A stretch of DNA of 64,000 nt from Paenibacillus sophorae (lineage in GTDB: Bacteria; Bacillota; Bacilli; Paenibacillales; Paenibacillaceae), in NCBI RefSeq assembly GCF_018966525.1, contig NZ_CP076607.1, forward strand, positions 3,968,001-4,032,000, given 5' to 3'. A model generated the notes under the pieces. It was not told where the DNA came from and searched no databases. It saw nothing but the letters and a program-made list of their open reading frames with translations. Shown here in pieces: positions 24,902 through 35,800 of the stretch. Within the stretch, counting starts at the first letter, position 1; each line of letters begins with the position of its first letter. A program made the translations under genes and the position numbers.

Positions 24902-26311
24902 TTAACGGTTAGCAATCGTAACGCTTCCCAGCGGGAAACGCCCGTCCTGCCGCCGGCCGCTGATCGCAAAGTCGACGCCCGGCAGCCCGCTGGCCGGGTC
25001 GAGAATAGCGGCCAACACGGTGTAGCGGCCGCTGGGCAGACCACCCGGTAAATTCAGGTGGACAACGGCTGAACTTGCTCCGGGCAGCCAGCTTCTGATA
25101 TCTGTTGAACTGCGAACGGACGCTCGGATGTTCCCTTCATCGTCGGCCAGTGAAATCTCCAAAGGCCATTTGAAGTAAAAAGGCGCGGTTCCCCGGTTGG
25201 CAACGATTAACTTGACATGGAGTGTCTCCCCCGGCTTTCTTTTTTCTTCGTAGACCGCCTTCTGGATGACGAAGCGATAGCCGATGGTTCGGAGAAAGCG
25301 ATCGATATTCGCCTGCAGCGGGCCCCCAGGTTCCTCATCCCAAGGCGCGGAAGGGCCGAGCCAGGACACGTGGGTTAACTTGGCCTGCTTAAGCGACTCT
25401 TCCAGGGTCTCGTCCTGCAAATAAGCACGCGGGTCCGAGAATTCGCCTCCACTGGGTGAATTCACCCAGAAATTCCGCATCGCCGGTTCCTTGTCCAGTG
25501 TCAACCAAGAGGTATATCCATTGCTGAACCAGTTCAAGAATCCGTCAATTGTCGCGTCATGCTTGCCGAAAGCGTCATTATACAATCCCATTCGATAACG
25601 TGCCGCCGCCTCTGTCGGCCGGCGCATCAGCAGCGGCTTACCGCTGAAAAATTGGACATACGGCTCTATGTACCGGTCAGTTACGCTTCGCGGCGGAAAA
25701 GGAATACGTCCCGGTCCGGAATCCATCGTATGCCACTCTCCCCAGTGGCCGATGCTTCCAAGCTGAATAAAGGCAACGAAAGGATCATTATTGTAGCGCT
25801 GTGCAAGAGCTTCAATCAGCTTCTGGTGCGAAGCGATCAGCAGGGGATTGGAATAATCCGGACTAAAGCCTTTTCCGTATTGAAGGTCATACCAGGTTCC
25901 CTTCTCCCCGATTTCTTGGTACAGCCAATCGGGAATGTCGAGATGACTATCTTCTCCGGGATCATCAAGCACGACCCGCAGCACAACCCGGACCCCTTTC
26001 TCTCTCCAGTACTGAAAGTGGAACGTCTGCTCAATGCCTTCGAAGTTGTATTTTCCCGCTTCCGGCTCAAGCTCTCTCCATTTCAGATTTGCATGTACAA
26101 GCGTAACCGGTTGAAGCACCGCTTCCGGGTCGCGCGCGTCCGCAGCAAATCCTGTATACGGATTATGCAGCACGGTTCCGGTTTCAACCGGATAACGGAC
26201 CGCCATGATGGGCTGCCGGTTCACGGGAATTGCTCCGCCGCACAATAACAGCAGCATGGCGCATACCGCAATCAGGCTGGCTTCCCTGAAGACTTGTTTC
26301 TTTTTTTTCAT
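24902..26311 (-). CDS. Secreted DUF4874/DUF4832 glycoside-hydrolase-like protein
   Basis: 469 residues from ATG 26311 (GAGGA 8 nt upstream). Lys-rich N-terminus followed by a membrane or signal segment (AVCAMLLLLCGGA). Domain with TIM-barrel-like motifs (NPYTGFAADARDP, LKWRELEPEAGKYNFEGIE typical of glycosidases, LGSIGHWGEWH), then a C-terminal beta-sandwich. DUF4832 proteins resemble glycoside hydrolases; catalytic acids are not identified. It is divergent from the Pel operon, 170 bp away, which lacks a hydrolase, so it may act on that polymer (inference). Confidence 0.75.
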   Translation of the reverse strand: MKKKKQVFREASLIAVCAMLLLLCGGAIPVNRQPIMAVRYPVETGTVLHNPYTGFAADARDPEAVLQPVTLVHANLKWRELEPEAGKYNFEGIEQTFHFQYWREKGVRVVLRVVLDDPGEDSHLDIPDWLYQEIGEKGTWYDLQYGKGFSPDYSNPLLIASHQKLIEALAQRYNNDPFVAFIQLGSIGHWGEWHTMDSGPGRIPFPPRSVTDRYIEPYVQFFSGKPLLMRRPTEAAARYRMGLYNDAFGKHDATIDGFLNWFSNGYTSWLTLDKEPAMRNFWVNSPSGGEFSDPRAYLQDETLEESLKQAKLTHVSWLGPSAPWDEEPGGPLQANIDRFLRTIGYRFVIQKAVYEEKRKPGETLHVKLIVANRGTAPFYFKWPLEISLADDEGNIRASVRSSTDIRSWLPGASSAVVHLNLPGGLPSGRYTVLAAILDPASGLPGVDFAISGRRQDGRFPLGSVTIANR

Positions 26312-26391
26312 GCAATATTTCCTCGCTTTTATTATAATGAACAAGGGTTCGCAAATATTTCGTCTTATACATATCATCCACTACTATAGAA

Positions 26392-26421
26392 CTAGTCAAA
26401 TAGTTCTTTAGGATGTATAAT
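26392..26421 (+). promoter_or_regulatory. Possible promoter of the Pel operon
   Basis: A consensus -10 TATAAT lies at 26416-26421, 60 bp before the first ATG. The -35 is weak (TAGTCA-like near 26392). Tentative. Confidence 0.35.
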
Positions 26422-26480
26422 ATTGGCAACAAAAGCAAGTATAAAGTCTGTTATTTTTTAGTATAGAACGGAGAAGCAGT

Positions 26481-28667
26481 ATGAAGGTGTTAGTAACGGG
26501 AGGCTACGGCTTTATTGGATCTCATGTATCCGACCGCTTTCACAAAGAAGGCTACGATGTCTACATTATTGACGATTTGTCATCGGGAAGCAAACACAAT
26601 ATCCAATTCGCGCACAAAGGATATATTCTTTCTATTAATGATCCCAAATGCGAGGAAGTGTTCCGCAGCAACAGGTTCGATGCTGTAATCCACCTGGCCG
26701 CACAAAACGATGCCGCCGCTTCAATGGAGTCTCCCCTTCAGGATACGGAGTCCAATGTTCTCGGTTTATCCAGTATGCTGACTATGGCAAGCCGGTATGG
26801 CGTTAAGAAATTTATCTTTGCGTCCTCGGCGGCAGTCTACGGAATCAATGAAGATGTTCCTTTACTTGAGACAGCTCCCCTCGCCCCAAATTCTGTTTAC
26901 GGGGTCAACAAAATGATAGGAGAAACCTACTGCGCCAAATGGAAGGAAATATACGGACTGGATACCGTGTGCTTTCGTCTATCCAATGTATATGGGCCGC
27001 GGCAGGGGAACAAGGGTAAGCGCGGCGCGGTTTCCATTTTTATGCACCATCTGATGGAAAATCAAGATATAACCGTATTCGGAGACGGTAATCAGACCCG
27101 CGACTTCATCTACGTAGAGGATGTCGTTGACGCTATATACAGGTCCTCCTACTCCTCGATCAGCGGTGTCTATAATTTATCGACCGGCAAGGAGAATTCC
27201 ATCAACGAGTTAATCGATGAACTTCAGATGCTGCACGGAGGCACAGCCGGCATCACCTATACTTCACCGCGTGAAGGCGATGTTTACCGTTCAACACTTA
27301 ACAACAGCCGAATCATGCATGATCTGGATTGGGCTCCCAAATACTCTCTGCAGGAAGGTCTCGATAGAACCTACAACTGGAAATCTGAGAAAAAGGACGA
27401 TAAATCCGCGCAAAACCCCGTATCAAAGAAAAATTCCCCTCTGCGTAAGAAGCTGAACAGCCTGCTGCCATACGCTGAGAATCTTATTGCATTTGCCGTG
27501 CTTGCCTTAATCGACAGCCCTCTGGAGAGAACAGAATATGCCGGTGTTGATTTGAAGATCGTCTTTATTATCGTCATGGGTATTCTGTATGGCAGCCGCC
27601 AATCCATGCTTGCCGTGATGCTGTCTGTTATACTGTTTATTCAGGAGAAAATGGATAACGGCCGCGACCTGCTGTCTCTGCTCTACGATACGACATTATT
27701 CTTTCAGACGGCTCTTTATCTGTTCATCGGCCTTGTCGTCGGTTACAGCGTCGAGCACCGGATCAATAAGCTTAACCGGGCTGAACGGCAGCTGCTTCAG
27801 GCCGGTGAGAAGTACACCTTTCTGTATGAGGTATATGAGGATACCCGTTCAGTCAAGGATCAGCTCCAGCAGCAAATCAGGACAACCGAGGACAGCTTTG
27901 GTAAAATCAACGCCGTTACCAGGGAGCTGGAAAGCCTGGAACCAGAGAGAATCTTCCTGGAGGCAGTCGGCGCGGTCGAGAAAATCATGAAGACCGATCA
28001 GGTCAGTATTTACACAGTCAACAAATCCAAGCAATATTTGCGCCTGGCCGCCCACTCCTCCGGAGCTTCCCTCGTGCATGCCCGTTCCTTGAAGGTGGAG
28101 GAGCATCCGCATATTATGTCCTTGCTGGAGGGCAAACGTCTTTATGTCAATAAGGAGCTGCTGCCTGGGCTCCCTCTGCTTGCCGCTCCGGTCATCAGCA
28201 GCGGAGAAGTTGTAGCCGTTGTAGCCGTCCATGCCGTCGAGTTCAGCCGCTTCACCCAGTACTATCAGAATCTGTTTAAGACGGTCGTAGACCTCATATC
28301 CTCCTCGCTGTCCCGCGCGCATGCCTACGTTGAAGCCGCAGGTGACCGCAGGTACATAGACGGGGTGGATGGGCGGATTTTACGAACGGAGGCCTTTATG
28401 AGCATATTGGCCAGCAAGCAGGCCGCCAGCGAGCGGTTCGGCGTCGATTATGTGCTGCTCTCCACCGGATTTTGGAACGCGTCCGCCGAGCTGGCCGAGC
28501 GTATCCACACTTCCCTGCGCGAGACTGATTATTTGGGTCTTGGCGAAGACGGTGAACTGCTGATACTGCTCAGTAATTCCAATCAAAATGATGCCCAATT
28601 TGTTATGGACCGTTTATCCGAAAAAGGAATCTTTCTGCAAGAAGGAAAGGAATCCTTCTATGTATAA
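26481..28667 (+). CDS. pelD: UDP-sugar epimerase fused to PelD-like c-di-GMP receptor
   Basis: 728 residues. Residues 1-310 are an NAD-dependent sugar-nucleotide epimerase (GGYGFIGSH, FASSAAVYG, NSVYGVNKMIGE with Tyr-x3-Lys), likely making UDP-GalNAc or UDP-Gal for the polymer. Residues 345-430 hold about four membrane helices (ENLIAFAVLALID, VFIIVMGILYGS, TALYLFIGLVVGY); a coiled coil (440-490), a GAF domain (490-620) and a C-terminal degenerate GGDEF domain follow. The I-site RETD (680-683) sits 5 residues before EDGEL (689-693), which replaces GGDEF: cyclic-di-GMP binding without synthesis, as in PelD. First gene of the operon, overlapping the next by 8 bp. GalE is usually separate; here it is fused. 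Confidence 0.85.
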   Translation: MKVLVTGGYGFIGSHVSDRFHKEGYDVYIIDDLSSGSKHNIQFAHKGYILSINDPKCEEVFRSNRFDAVIHLAAQNDAAASMESPLQDTESNVLGLSSMLTMASRYGVKKFIFASSAAVYGINEDVPLLETAPLAPNSVYGVNKMIGETYCAKWKEIYGLDTVCFRLSNVYGPRQGNKGKRGAVSIFMHHLMENQDITVFGDGNQTRDFIYVEDVVDAIYRSSYSSISGVYNLSTGKENSINELIDELQMLHGGTAGITYTSPREGDVYRSTLNNSRIMHDLDWAPKYSLQEGLDRTYNWKSEKKDDKSAQNPVSKKNSPLRKKLNSLLPYAENLIAFAVLALIDSPLERTEYAGVDLKIVFIIVMGILYGSRQSMLAVMLSVILFIQEKMDNGRDLLSLLYDTTLFFQTALYLFIGLVVGYSVEHRINKLNRAERQLLQAGEKYTFLYEVYEDTRSVKDQLQQQIRTTEDSFGKINAVTRELESLEPERIFLEAVGAVEKIMKTDQVSIYTVNKSKQYLRLAAHSSGASLVHARSLKVEEHPHIMSLLEGKRLYVNKELLPGLPLLAAPVISSGEVVAVVAVHAVEFSRFTQYYQNLFKTVVDLISSSLSRAHAYVEAAGDRRYIDGVDGRILRTEAFMSILASKQAASERFGVDYVLLSTGFWNASAELAERIHTSLRETDYLGLGEDGELLILLSNSNQNDAQFVMDRLSEKGIFLQEGKESFYV

Positions 28668-29553
28668 GCTCCTATATCTGATCTATTTCGCGGTTTGCGC
28701 TTGTTACTTCTTCCTGCGTTTTCGCCGCTCACTGCCTGAAGCGGCCATAAGGCTGGCCTTCGCTTCGGCTTTCCCGCTCATTGGCTTTCTGCTTCCTTTG
28801 TTCTGGCCCCAGCGGCACCGCTGCGATGAATCTCAGCGTATTCAATCGCTGGAAGCGTATCTCCGCCAGGATGCGAACGCCGATCCGTTCAAGGTTTCGC
28901 ACTTGTCCGAGGCCGAAAAGGAGCTGAATATTGTTCCACTGGAAGAGGCTCTGCTGGTGAACGATTTAACCTCGCGCCGCCGGACCATGATAGATCTGTT
29001 GAAGCAGGATGCGACTGAACATCTGGAAGTGCTGCGCATGGCTGTCGGCAATGAGGACACCGAAACCTCCCACTATGCTGTGAGCGCGGTCGTAGAGATC
29101 AAGCGCAAGTTGAACCAGTCCTTGCAAGAATTTTCCGTGCGCTATGAGACAAGCCGGGATGATGCCCATTTCCTGGCCTCCTATGCCGAAGTGCTGCAGA
29201 ATTACATGCGAAGCGGATTTCTGGACGGAAGTACGCTGCTGCAGCTCAAGCATTCCCTTGCCGAAGTGCTGCAATATTGGACGGAGGCAGATCCAGACGC
29301 ATTCGAAGCGCATGAACAGAAAGTGAGGATTGAGCTTGAGCTAGGAAATTACATAGCCGCAGAGCAGGCGGCAGCCTTAATGATGGAGCGGTTTCCGCAT
29401 CGCGAGGAATCCTATCTTGCGCAGATGAACCTTTATTTCGTCTTAAGATCTCCGCAAAGGTTCAACCATGCTCTCCAAGCGCTAAAGCAATCACCCGTTC
29501 GTCTGTCGAACGAAGCTCTAAAATTAGTTCGGTTCTGGTCGGAAGGAGCCTGA
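28660..29553 (+). CDS. pelE: PelE-like membrane TPR protein
   Basis: 297 residues. Two N-terminal membrane segments (LLYLIYFAVCACYFFL and ASAFPLIGFLLPLFW), then a cytoplasmic helical region with TPR-like repeats to the C-terminus. PelE works with PelD, F and G in the inner-membrane synthase complex. ATG 28660 overlaps the previous stop by 8 bp, with GAAAGGAA upstream. Identified mainly from architecture and position, since PelE sequences diverge. Confidence 0.75.
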   Translation: MYKLLYLIYFAVCACYFFLRFRRSLPEAAIRLAFASAFPLIGFLLPLFWPQRHRCDESQRIQSLEAYLRQDANADPFKVSHLSEAEKELNIVPLEEALLVNDLTSRRRTMIDLLKQDATEHLEVLRMAVGNEDTETSHYAVSAVVEIKRKLNQSLQEFSVRYETSRDDAHFLASYAEVLQNYMRSGFLDGSTLLQLKHSLAEVLQYWTEADPDAFEAHEQKVRIELELGNYIAAEQAAALMMERFPHREESYLAQMNLYFVLRSPQRFNHALQALKQSPVRLSNEALKLVRFWSEGA

Positions 29554-29563
29554 TGGAAATATA

Positions 29564-31402
29564 ATGAAGCAACCTATGAAACTGAACACCCGCATTTACA
29601 GCATCATCATCTTTATCATCCTACTGGCATTTGTTATGTATTTGACCCAAACCCAGTACTTCCAGCAGTTCAGCCATAGCCAGCAAAACGAGGATTTGAC
29701 CAAGAACTGGAAGACTGAAGCAGCCTCGGCTTCCTCTGTATCCCCGCAGTCCGGCCCCTCATATTGCCTTGCCTATGACAGCAATGACGAATTTAGCACC
29801 AAAGTCAATATGCAGGCTAGCCGCACGCTTGGGTACATGAAGAAGGAAGTATCCATAACGGATCTGAGCAAGAAGAAGCTCAAGCCTTCAGGCTGCGCCG
29901 CCGTCATACTGACGGTTCGGGATCTTTCTTCTGTCGGTAATCTGGATGACCTAGCCAGCTATGCGGATCAAGGAGGGCATATATTCTTAACCTCCATGCC
30001 GGAACAAAACGATGCGTTTTACCGATTATATCGAAAGCTGGGCATCTTGAACGCCGGGAATTATAAAGATGAGGCCGGTGTGCATCTGCGTGATGAGGTG
30101 CTGATTGGAGAATCCGGGCTGCATATCGATGACAGATTTATCATGAATACAGTGATGCAGGTGGAGCTGGATTCTTCAGTCCACGTGAATGCTGAGACAT
30201 CGGCGGGAACGCCGCTCATGTGGAGCATCCCAAGCGGGAAAGGCTCTATTATGGTGTTTAACGGCACGATGCTTCAGGAGAAGATTAACCGCGGGCTGAT
30301 CGCCGGGGCTATCTCCATGATGGTGCCTGACTTCATATACCCTGTCTTCAATTCGAAGGTGGTTTATATTGATGACTGGCCGGCGCCATACGGCAACTCC
30401 ATTGATGAAGCGATCTACAAGACGTACAAGTTGAACCGGCATGGCTTCTTTAATGAAATATGGTGGCCGGATATGCTGAAAATAGCCAAACGGTATAATG
30501 TAAAGTACACCGCGGTGCTGATTGAGTCTTACCAGAATCGCGTGACCCCGCCCTTTGACTCTCCGTCCGATTCTGACCCTAACGGACTGATCGGCTACGG
30601 CAGGGAAATTATTAAAAGCGGCGGTGAAATCGGCCTGCACGGCTACAATCATCAGTCGCTTACGATGGACCAAGGTACCAGTGCCGCGTTCGATTATCAA
30701 CCCTGGAACAGCGTTGACGATATGACGCATTCGATTCAGGAGGCTGTAAGTTACGCCAAACAAGGATTTCCCGAATATACCATGTTCTCGTACGTGCCTC
30801 CGTCCAACGTGCTCAGTCCGGAAGGACGCGAAGCCCTCAAAGCGGGCTGGAAGAATTTATCCGTCATCGCTTCTCTATTTCCGGAAGATGCAACTGGAAT
30901 ATCGTATGTGCAGGAGTATGAGTTGGCGAAGGACGGTATTATGGAAATGCCGCGAGTCACCTCCGGTTATGAAGCTACCCCCTTTGTACATTGGGCGGCG
31001 GCTAGCGTGCTGACGGCCAACGGGATCTTTTCTCATTTTGTCCATCCCGATGATGTGCTTGATTCCGAGCGAAATAAGAACATGAACTGGGAAAACATGT
31101 ACAAGACCTACTCCGAAATGATTTCCGGATTGAACGAGCGCTACCCGTGGCTGCGAGCCCAGACCTCAATGGAAGCGGCAGTCGATATGAAGAACATGCT
31201 GACAAGCAGGATCAGTGTGCAGCAGGATAACAGCTCCATTAAAGGTTCGGTAACACCTCTTGAGGATGAGTCTTACTTTATCTTGCGGACCCGCAAAAAA
31301 GTCGGGAATCTGTCGGGCTGCTCCGCGGATAAAATCGGCGACGGAATCTTTCTAATTACCGTCCGGGAAGCCGAATTCACAATTCATTTAAGCGAGGCAT
31401 GA
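29564..31402 (+). CDS. pelA: PelA-like membrane-anchored polysaccharide deacetylase (DUF2194)
   Basis: 612 residues. One N-terminal membrane anchor (IYSIIIFIILLAFVMYL), a DUF2194-type middle (residues 70-270), then a deacetylase fold with VVYIDDWPAP (Asp pair) and GGEIGLHGYNHQ (His-x3-His). It probably deacetylates GalNAc in the polymer outside the cell. The glycoside-hydrolase half of Pseudomonas PelA is missing, which fits the deacetylase-only form described for Gram-positive Pel clusters. Confidence 0.8.
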   Translation: MKQPMKLNTRIYSIIIFIILLAFVMYLTQTQYFQQFSHSQQNEDLTKNWKTEAASASSVSPQSGPSYCLAYDSNDEFSTKVNMQASRTLGYMKKEVSITDLSKKKLKPSGCAAVILTVRDLSSVGNLDDLASYADQGGHIFLTSMPEQNDAFYRLYRKLGILNAGNYKDEAGVHLRDEVLIGESGLHIDDRFIMNTVMQVELDSSVHVNAETSAGTPLMWSIPSGKGSIMVFNGTMLQEKINRGLIAGAISMMVPDFIYPVFNSKVVYIDDWPAPYGNSIDEAIYKTYKLNRHGFFNEIWWPDMLKIAKRYNVKYTAVLIESYQNRVTPPFDSPSDSDPNGLIGYGREIIKSGGEIGLHGYNHQSLTMDQGTSAAFDYQPWNSVDDMTHSIQEAVSYAKQGFPEYTMFSYVPPSNVLSPEGREALKAGWKNLSVIASLFPEDATGISYVQEYELAKDGIMEMPRVTSGYEATPFVHWAAASVLTANGIFSHFVHPDDVLDSERNKNMNWENMYKTYSEMISGLNERYPWLRAQTSMEAAVDMKNMLTSRISVQQDNSSIKGSVTPLEDESYFILRTRKKVGNLSGCSADKIGDGIFLITVREAEFTIHLSEA

Positions 31403-31406
31403 GTTC

Positions 31407-32849
31407 ATGAAAATATGTATAATAGCGGAAGGCTCCTATCCCTATATCACCGGGGGCGTCTCCAGTTGGATTCATTCTCTCGTTACCAACATGACTGAGC
31501 ATGATTTTATTATTCTAGCCATTGGAGCTGAAGAGAAGCAGCGGGGGGCTTTCAAGTACAAGCTTCCTTCCAATATCGTTGAAGTGAAAGAGATCTTCCT
31601 GAACAGCTACATGAACGAGACAAAGCCGCGCAGGGACCGCCTCCGGCTCACTCCCGCCGAACATGAGGCGCTCGGCTCCCTGCTGGGCGGCGGCACTTCG
31701 GTGGATTGGGCCGGTCTGTTCGATTTGCTGCGTTCAGGGCGTGTGACTTCCGCCGTTCAGTTTCTGATGAGCCGGGAATTTTTCCGGGTCTTGTCCAAAC
31801 GCTGCCAGGAAGATTATGAACATGTGCCGTTCACCGAAATGTACTGGACCGTCCGGTCTATGATGCTGCCGCTGCTGCTTACGATCCGCGAGGATATTCC
31901 AAAAGCGGATTTGTACCATAGCGTGTCTACCGGATATGCCGGAGTCATCGGCGCCCTCGCCAAGCATCTGTACGGCAAGCCCTATCTGCTCACTGAGCAC
32001 GGCATCTACTCAAGGGAAAGAGAAGAGGAGATTATCAAAGCTGACTGGGTGCAGGGTTATTTCAAAGATTTGTGGATTCAATACTTCTACCGGCTGTCCG
32101 AGGCAGCATATACCATGACCGATCAGGTCATTACACTGTTTGGCCGCAACCGGGACATTGAAGTTGAAATCGGCTGCGACGAGCGGAAAATCAGCATCAT
32201 CCCAAACGGTGTCAATGTCGCCGACTATGCGGAAGTCGCAGGACCTCCTCCGGAAGGAGCCCCCCTCCGGCTCGGCGCCATAGTCCGCATCGTACCGATC
32301 AAGGATATCAAAACAATGATTCAAAGCTTCGCGCTGGTGAAGCGGGAACTGCCGGAGGCGGAGTTATATATTATGGGTCCCTCAGAAGAGAATGAGGATT
32401 ATTTCCAGGAATGCATTGAGTTGGTAGAAACCCTGGAGGTGCGGGATATTATTTTTACAGGCGAGGTTAATGTGCGCCAATACCTGAATCGGCTCGACAT
32501 TATCCTGTTATCCAGCATCAGCGAGGGAATGCCGCTGGCCATTCTTGAAGCGATGGCTGCGGGCAAACCTTGTATCACGACCAATGTCGGCAGTTGCCGC
32601 GAACTGATGCTCGGCAACGGTGATAACCATGGTCCTGCCGGTATCGTAGTTCCCGTCATGCATTATGATCAGATGGCAGCCGCCATCATCCGGCTTGGAC
32701 GCAGCCGCGAACTGCGCGAGCAGATGGGCCGCAGCGGTCTTAAACGGGTGGCGGAGCACTATACCAGGGAACAGTTCATTGAGGGCTACCGCGAATTTTA
32801 TTTGGCCTATGAGGAGGGGCGATCATGGCAGGCATCGGCTTCGAACTAA
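31407..32849 (+). CDS. pelF: Pel glycosyltransferase PelF (GT4)
   Basis: 480 residues, cytosolic. Signature at the start: CIIAEGSYPYITGGVSSWIHSL. C-terminal nucleotide-sugar domain: IIPNGVNVADYAEV, VRIVPIKDIKTMIQSF, and SEGMPLAILEAMAAGKPCITT with the conserved E-x7-E. It polymerises the glucan or galactan chain from UDP-sugars in the Pel synthase complex. Starts 4 bp after pelA and overlaps pelG by 25 bp. Confidence 0.93.
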   Translation: MKICIIAEGSYPYITGGVSSWIHSLVTNMTEHDFIILAIGAEEKQRGAFKYKLPSNIVEVKEIFLNSYMNETKPRRDRLRLTPAEHEALGSLLGGGTSVDWAGLFDLLRSGRVTSAVQFLMSREFFRVLSKRCQEDYEHVPFTEMYWTVRSMMLPLLLTIREDIPKADLYHSVSTGYAGVIGALAKHLYGKPYLLTEHGIYSREREEEIIKADWVQGYFKDLWIQYFYRLSEAAYTMTDQVITLFGRNRDIEVEIGCDERKISIIPNGVNVADYAEVAGPPPEGAPLRLGAIVRIVPIKDIKTMIQSFALVKRELPEAELYIMGPSEENEDYFQECIELVETLEVRDIIFTGEVNVRQYLNRLDIILLSSISEGMPLAILEAMAAGKPCITTNVGSCRELMLGNGDNHGPAGIVVPVMHYDQMAAAIIRLGRSRELREQMGRSGLKRVAEHYTREQFIEGYREFYLAYEEGRSWQASASN

Positions 32850-35800
32850 GAAAACTCCATAACGAACATGGACTGCTCCGTCAGATCCGGGCTTACGCCT
32901 ACTCATCTATGTCCACAATCGGGCCAATGATCCTGTGTATGGCAATGGTGGCCGGCATTCAGCGGCTGATGGCGGTTTCAGGAGCCGCTTTTCTGGAGCG
33001 GGAACTGTTCATGACCACAATTGTGTATGCTTTTATTTTCTCTGTACTGGTCACCGGCGGCGTCTCCATGGTGCTAACCCGTTTCCTGTCCGATATGCTG
33101 TTCCAGAAGAAATACAAGCATGCCCTTTCCTCATATTACGGCGCCGCAGCCGTTTGTTTGCCGGCGGGTGCGGTGGCGGCGCTGATCTTTCTAAAAGGTG
33201 TGGAAGCCGGCTTCGCGTACAAGGCTGCCGCGTTTCTCCTGTTTATGGAGCTGATCCTCATCTGGCTGCAGTCCGTTCACCTTACAGCGCTTAAGGATTA
33301 TAAGCGTATCTTCCGCGGCTTTCTGCTCGGAGCCTGTACTGCCGGACTGGGAGCATGGGCCGTCTGCGAATACACACTGTATCAGACAGCCGCAGGTATG
33401 CTTATCGCAGTAGATGCGGGGTATTTCCTCGTACTGCTGCTGACCAATCGGCATTTCGAACAGGTGTTTCCCATTCGGGATTCTCGCTTGTATTTTCACT
33501 TTCTGTCCTATTTCGGCAAATACCCGGCTCTATTCGGGATCGGCACATTCCTCTACGCGGGTGTCTACACACACAGCTTTGTGTACTGGTTCGGCCCGCA
33601 GAATAAAGAGGTGGCGGGCCGCTATCTCATCTCTCCCTTTTATGATACGCCGGTCTTTTATGCCTACTTAAGCGTTATGCCAACCTTAATTCTCTTTACG
33701 GTCGCCGTCGAGACCAACTTCTATGAGAAATTCAGAGGATATTACGATCTGATTCGTCAGCGGGGTACATTGAAGGAAATATCGGAGGCCCGGAAGGAGA
33801 TGCAGCGGACGCTGATCCGTGAACTGACGTTTCTTATGGAAACCCAGCTCATGTTTACTGTGATCAGTCTTGCGCTTGGCATCAAGCTTCTTCCAATGCT
33901 CGGCTTCAGTATGAATCAGCTTGATGTCTATATCATCCTTTTATTAGGCTATTATTTCTTTATCATTACATTTGTCATCATGCTGCTTCTGCTTTATTAC
34001 GATGACCGGAAAGGTGTTTTTATGATCAGCGGTGTTTTTCTCGTTCTTAATACCGGCTTTAGTATACTCTCTATGCTGGGCGGCTACGATGGCTACGGTA
34101 TGTTTGTCGCTTCCTTTATCGCCGTGCTGCTCGCGCTGGGACGGTTGATCATTTATGTCCGCAGCATTGATTACCATACCTTCTGCGCCCAGCCTGTTAA
34201 CCCGGTGAAGCGGGAACGAAAGCGGTTGTTCCGTCCCGGACTGACGTCCGTTACGCTTGCCGCTCTTATCATATTGTTGACGGGCTGCATGGGCGGCGGC
34301 TTGGAAGAGAAGACCGCTACGGAAGCGGCTAATCCCCCAATTTCCGATTCCGTTAACCAGGATAAACTTAACGAGGACAAGCGTATCTATGAAAGGGATA
34401 ATGATTCCTCAGTAGATACCTTGTATTTGACCGTGCTTGAAGGTGAGAAAAAAGAAGGCGCAGCCCCCCTCACCTGGTATGATTTGAACCGGATTCGGAG
34501 CCGGATGGAAGAAGGCTCGATTGACGCCATTCTGCAGGAAGGCACAGCCAATGGCAGCGGGCCGACTCCAGGCTCCTTTGGCTACTCATCGCAGGAAGCC
34601 AACGCCCATGTTTCACTTCGCGGGAGTTCGACGCGGTATGCTTCCCAGCGATCTTACAAGATCAAGCTGAACGATCAGGCGGGGCTATGGAATGATCAGC
34701 GCACGCTCAACTTGAATAAGCATGCCTATGACCCTTCGCGTCTGCGTAATAAACTCAGCTTCGATCTGTTCGAGACGATCCCGAATATTACAAGTCTGCG
34801 CACCCGCTTCGTGCATCTCTTCGTGAAGGACCTAAGTGAAGGCGGCGCTGCCAACTCAAAGCCGTTCATCGATTATGGCCTGTTCACGCAGATCGAGCAG
34901 CCCAACAAGCAATTTCTAAAGAACCACTGGCTTGACCCTTACGGACAGTTGTACAAAGCTACCATGTTCGAATTTCTCCAGTATCCCGAAGAGCTTCGAT
35001 TGCAGGATGATCCGCTGTATGACAAGGCCAAGTTTGAAACGCGCCTGCAAATCAACGGGCGTGAAGATCACCGGAAGCTGCTGGACATGCTGCAGGATGT
35101 GAATAATCTGTCCATTCCTATCAATGAAGTCATAAGCAAGCACTTTGACCTGGATAACTATCTGACCTGGATGGCCTCCAATATTTTAATGGACAACATG
35201 GATACGAATGCCCAGAATTTCCTGCTGTACTCCCCGCTCAATTCCGAAAAATGGTACTTCCTTCCATGGGACTATGACGGAGGCTGGGAGTTGCAGCAGA
35301 ATTCGAATAACGTCATCTCTTATAACAGTGGTATCAGCAATTATTGGGGCTCCAAGCTGCATAACCGTTTCTTCCGCAGTATGGAAAATGTAAATCTGCT
35401 CAAGGACAAGATCGACGAGCTGTACCGGGACTACATTAACAACGATATCGTTTCCAAAAAAATCGCCATGTACGCCCCCATCACACAACTGTACACGAGC
35501 AAGCAACCCGATAAAGGCTTTCTCACGGAGCTCGTTTCCGATATCCCCAAGGATCTGGCAGCGATCAGTACAGTTCCAGAACGTTCTATGAAGCGATTTA
35601 ATGAAGATATACAGAAGCCCAAACCTTTCTTTCTGGACGATCTGCTTCAGGAAGGAACAGCTTCCGTATTTCAGTGGGATGCCTCGTTCGACCTTCAAGG
35701 AGACAGTTTGGAGTATGAATTCACTCTGGCCAGGGACCCGCTGTTCACAAAGGTGGTCAAGCGGTTAGAAACACCGGGTACTTCAGTTCGTCTGGGCGGC

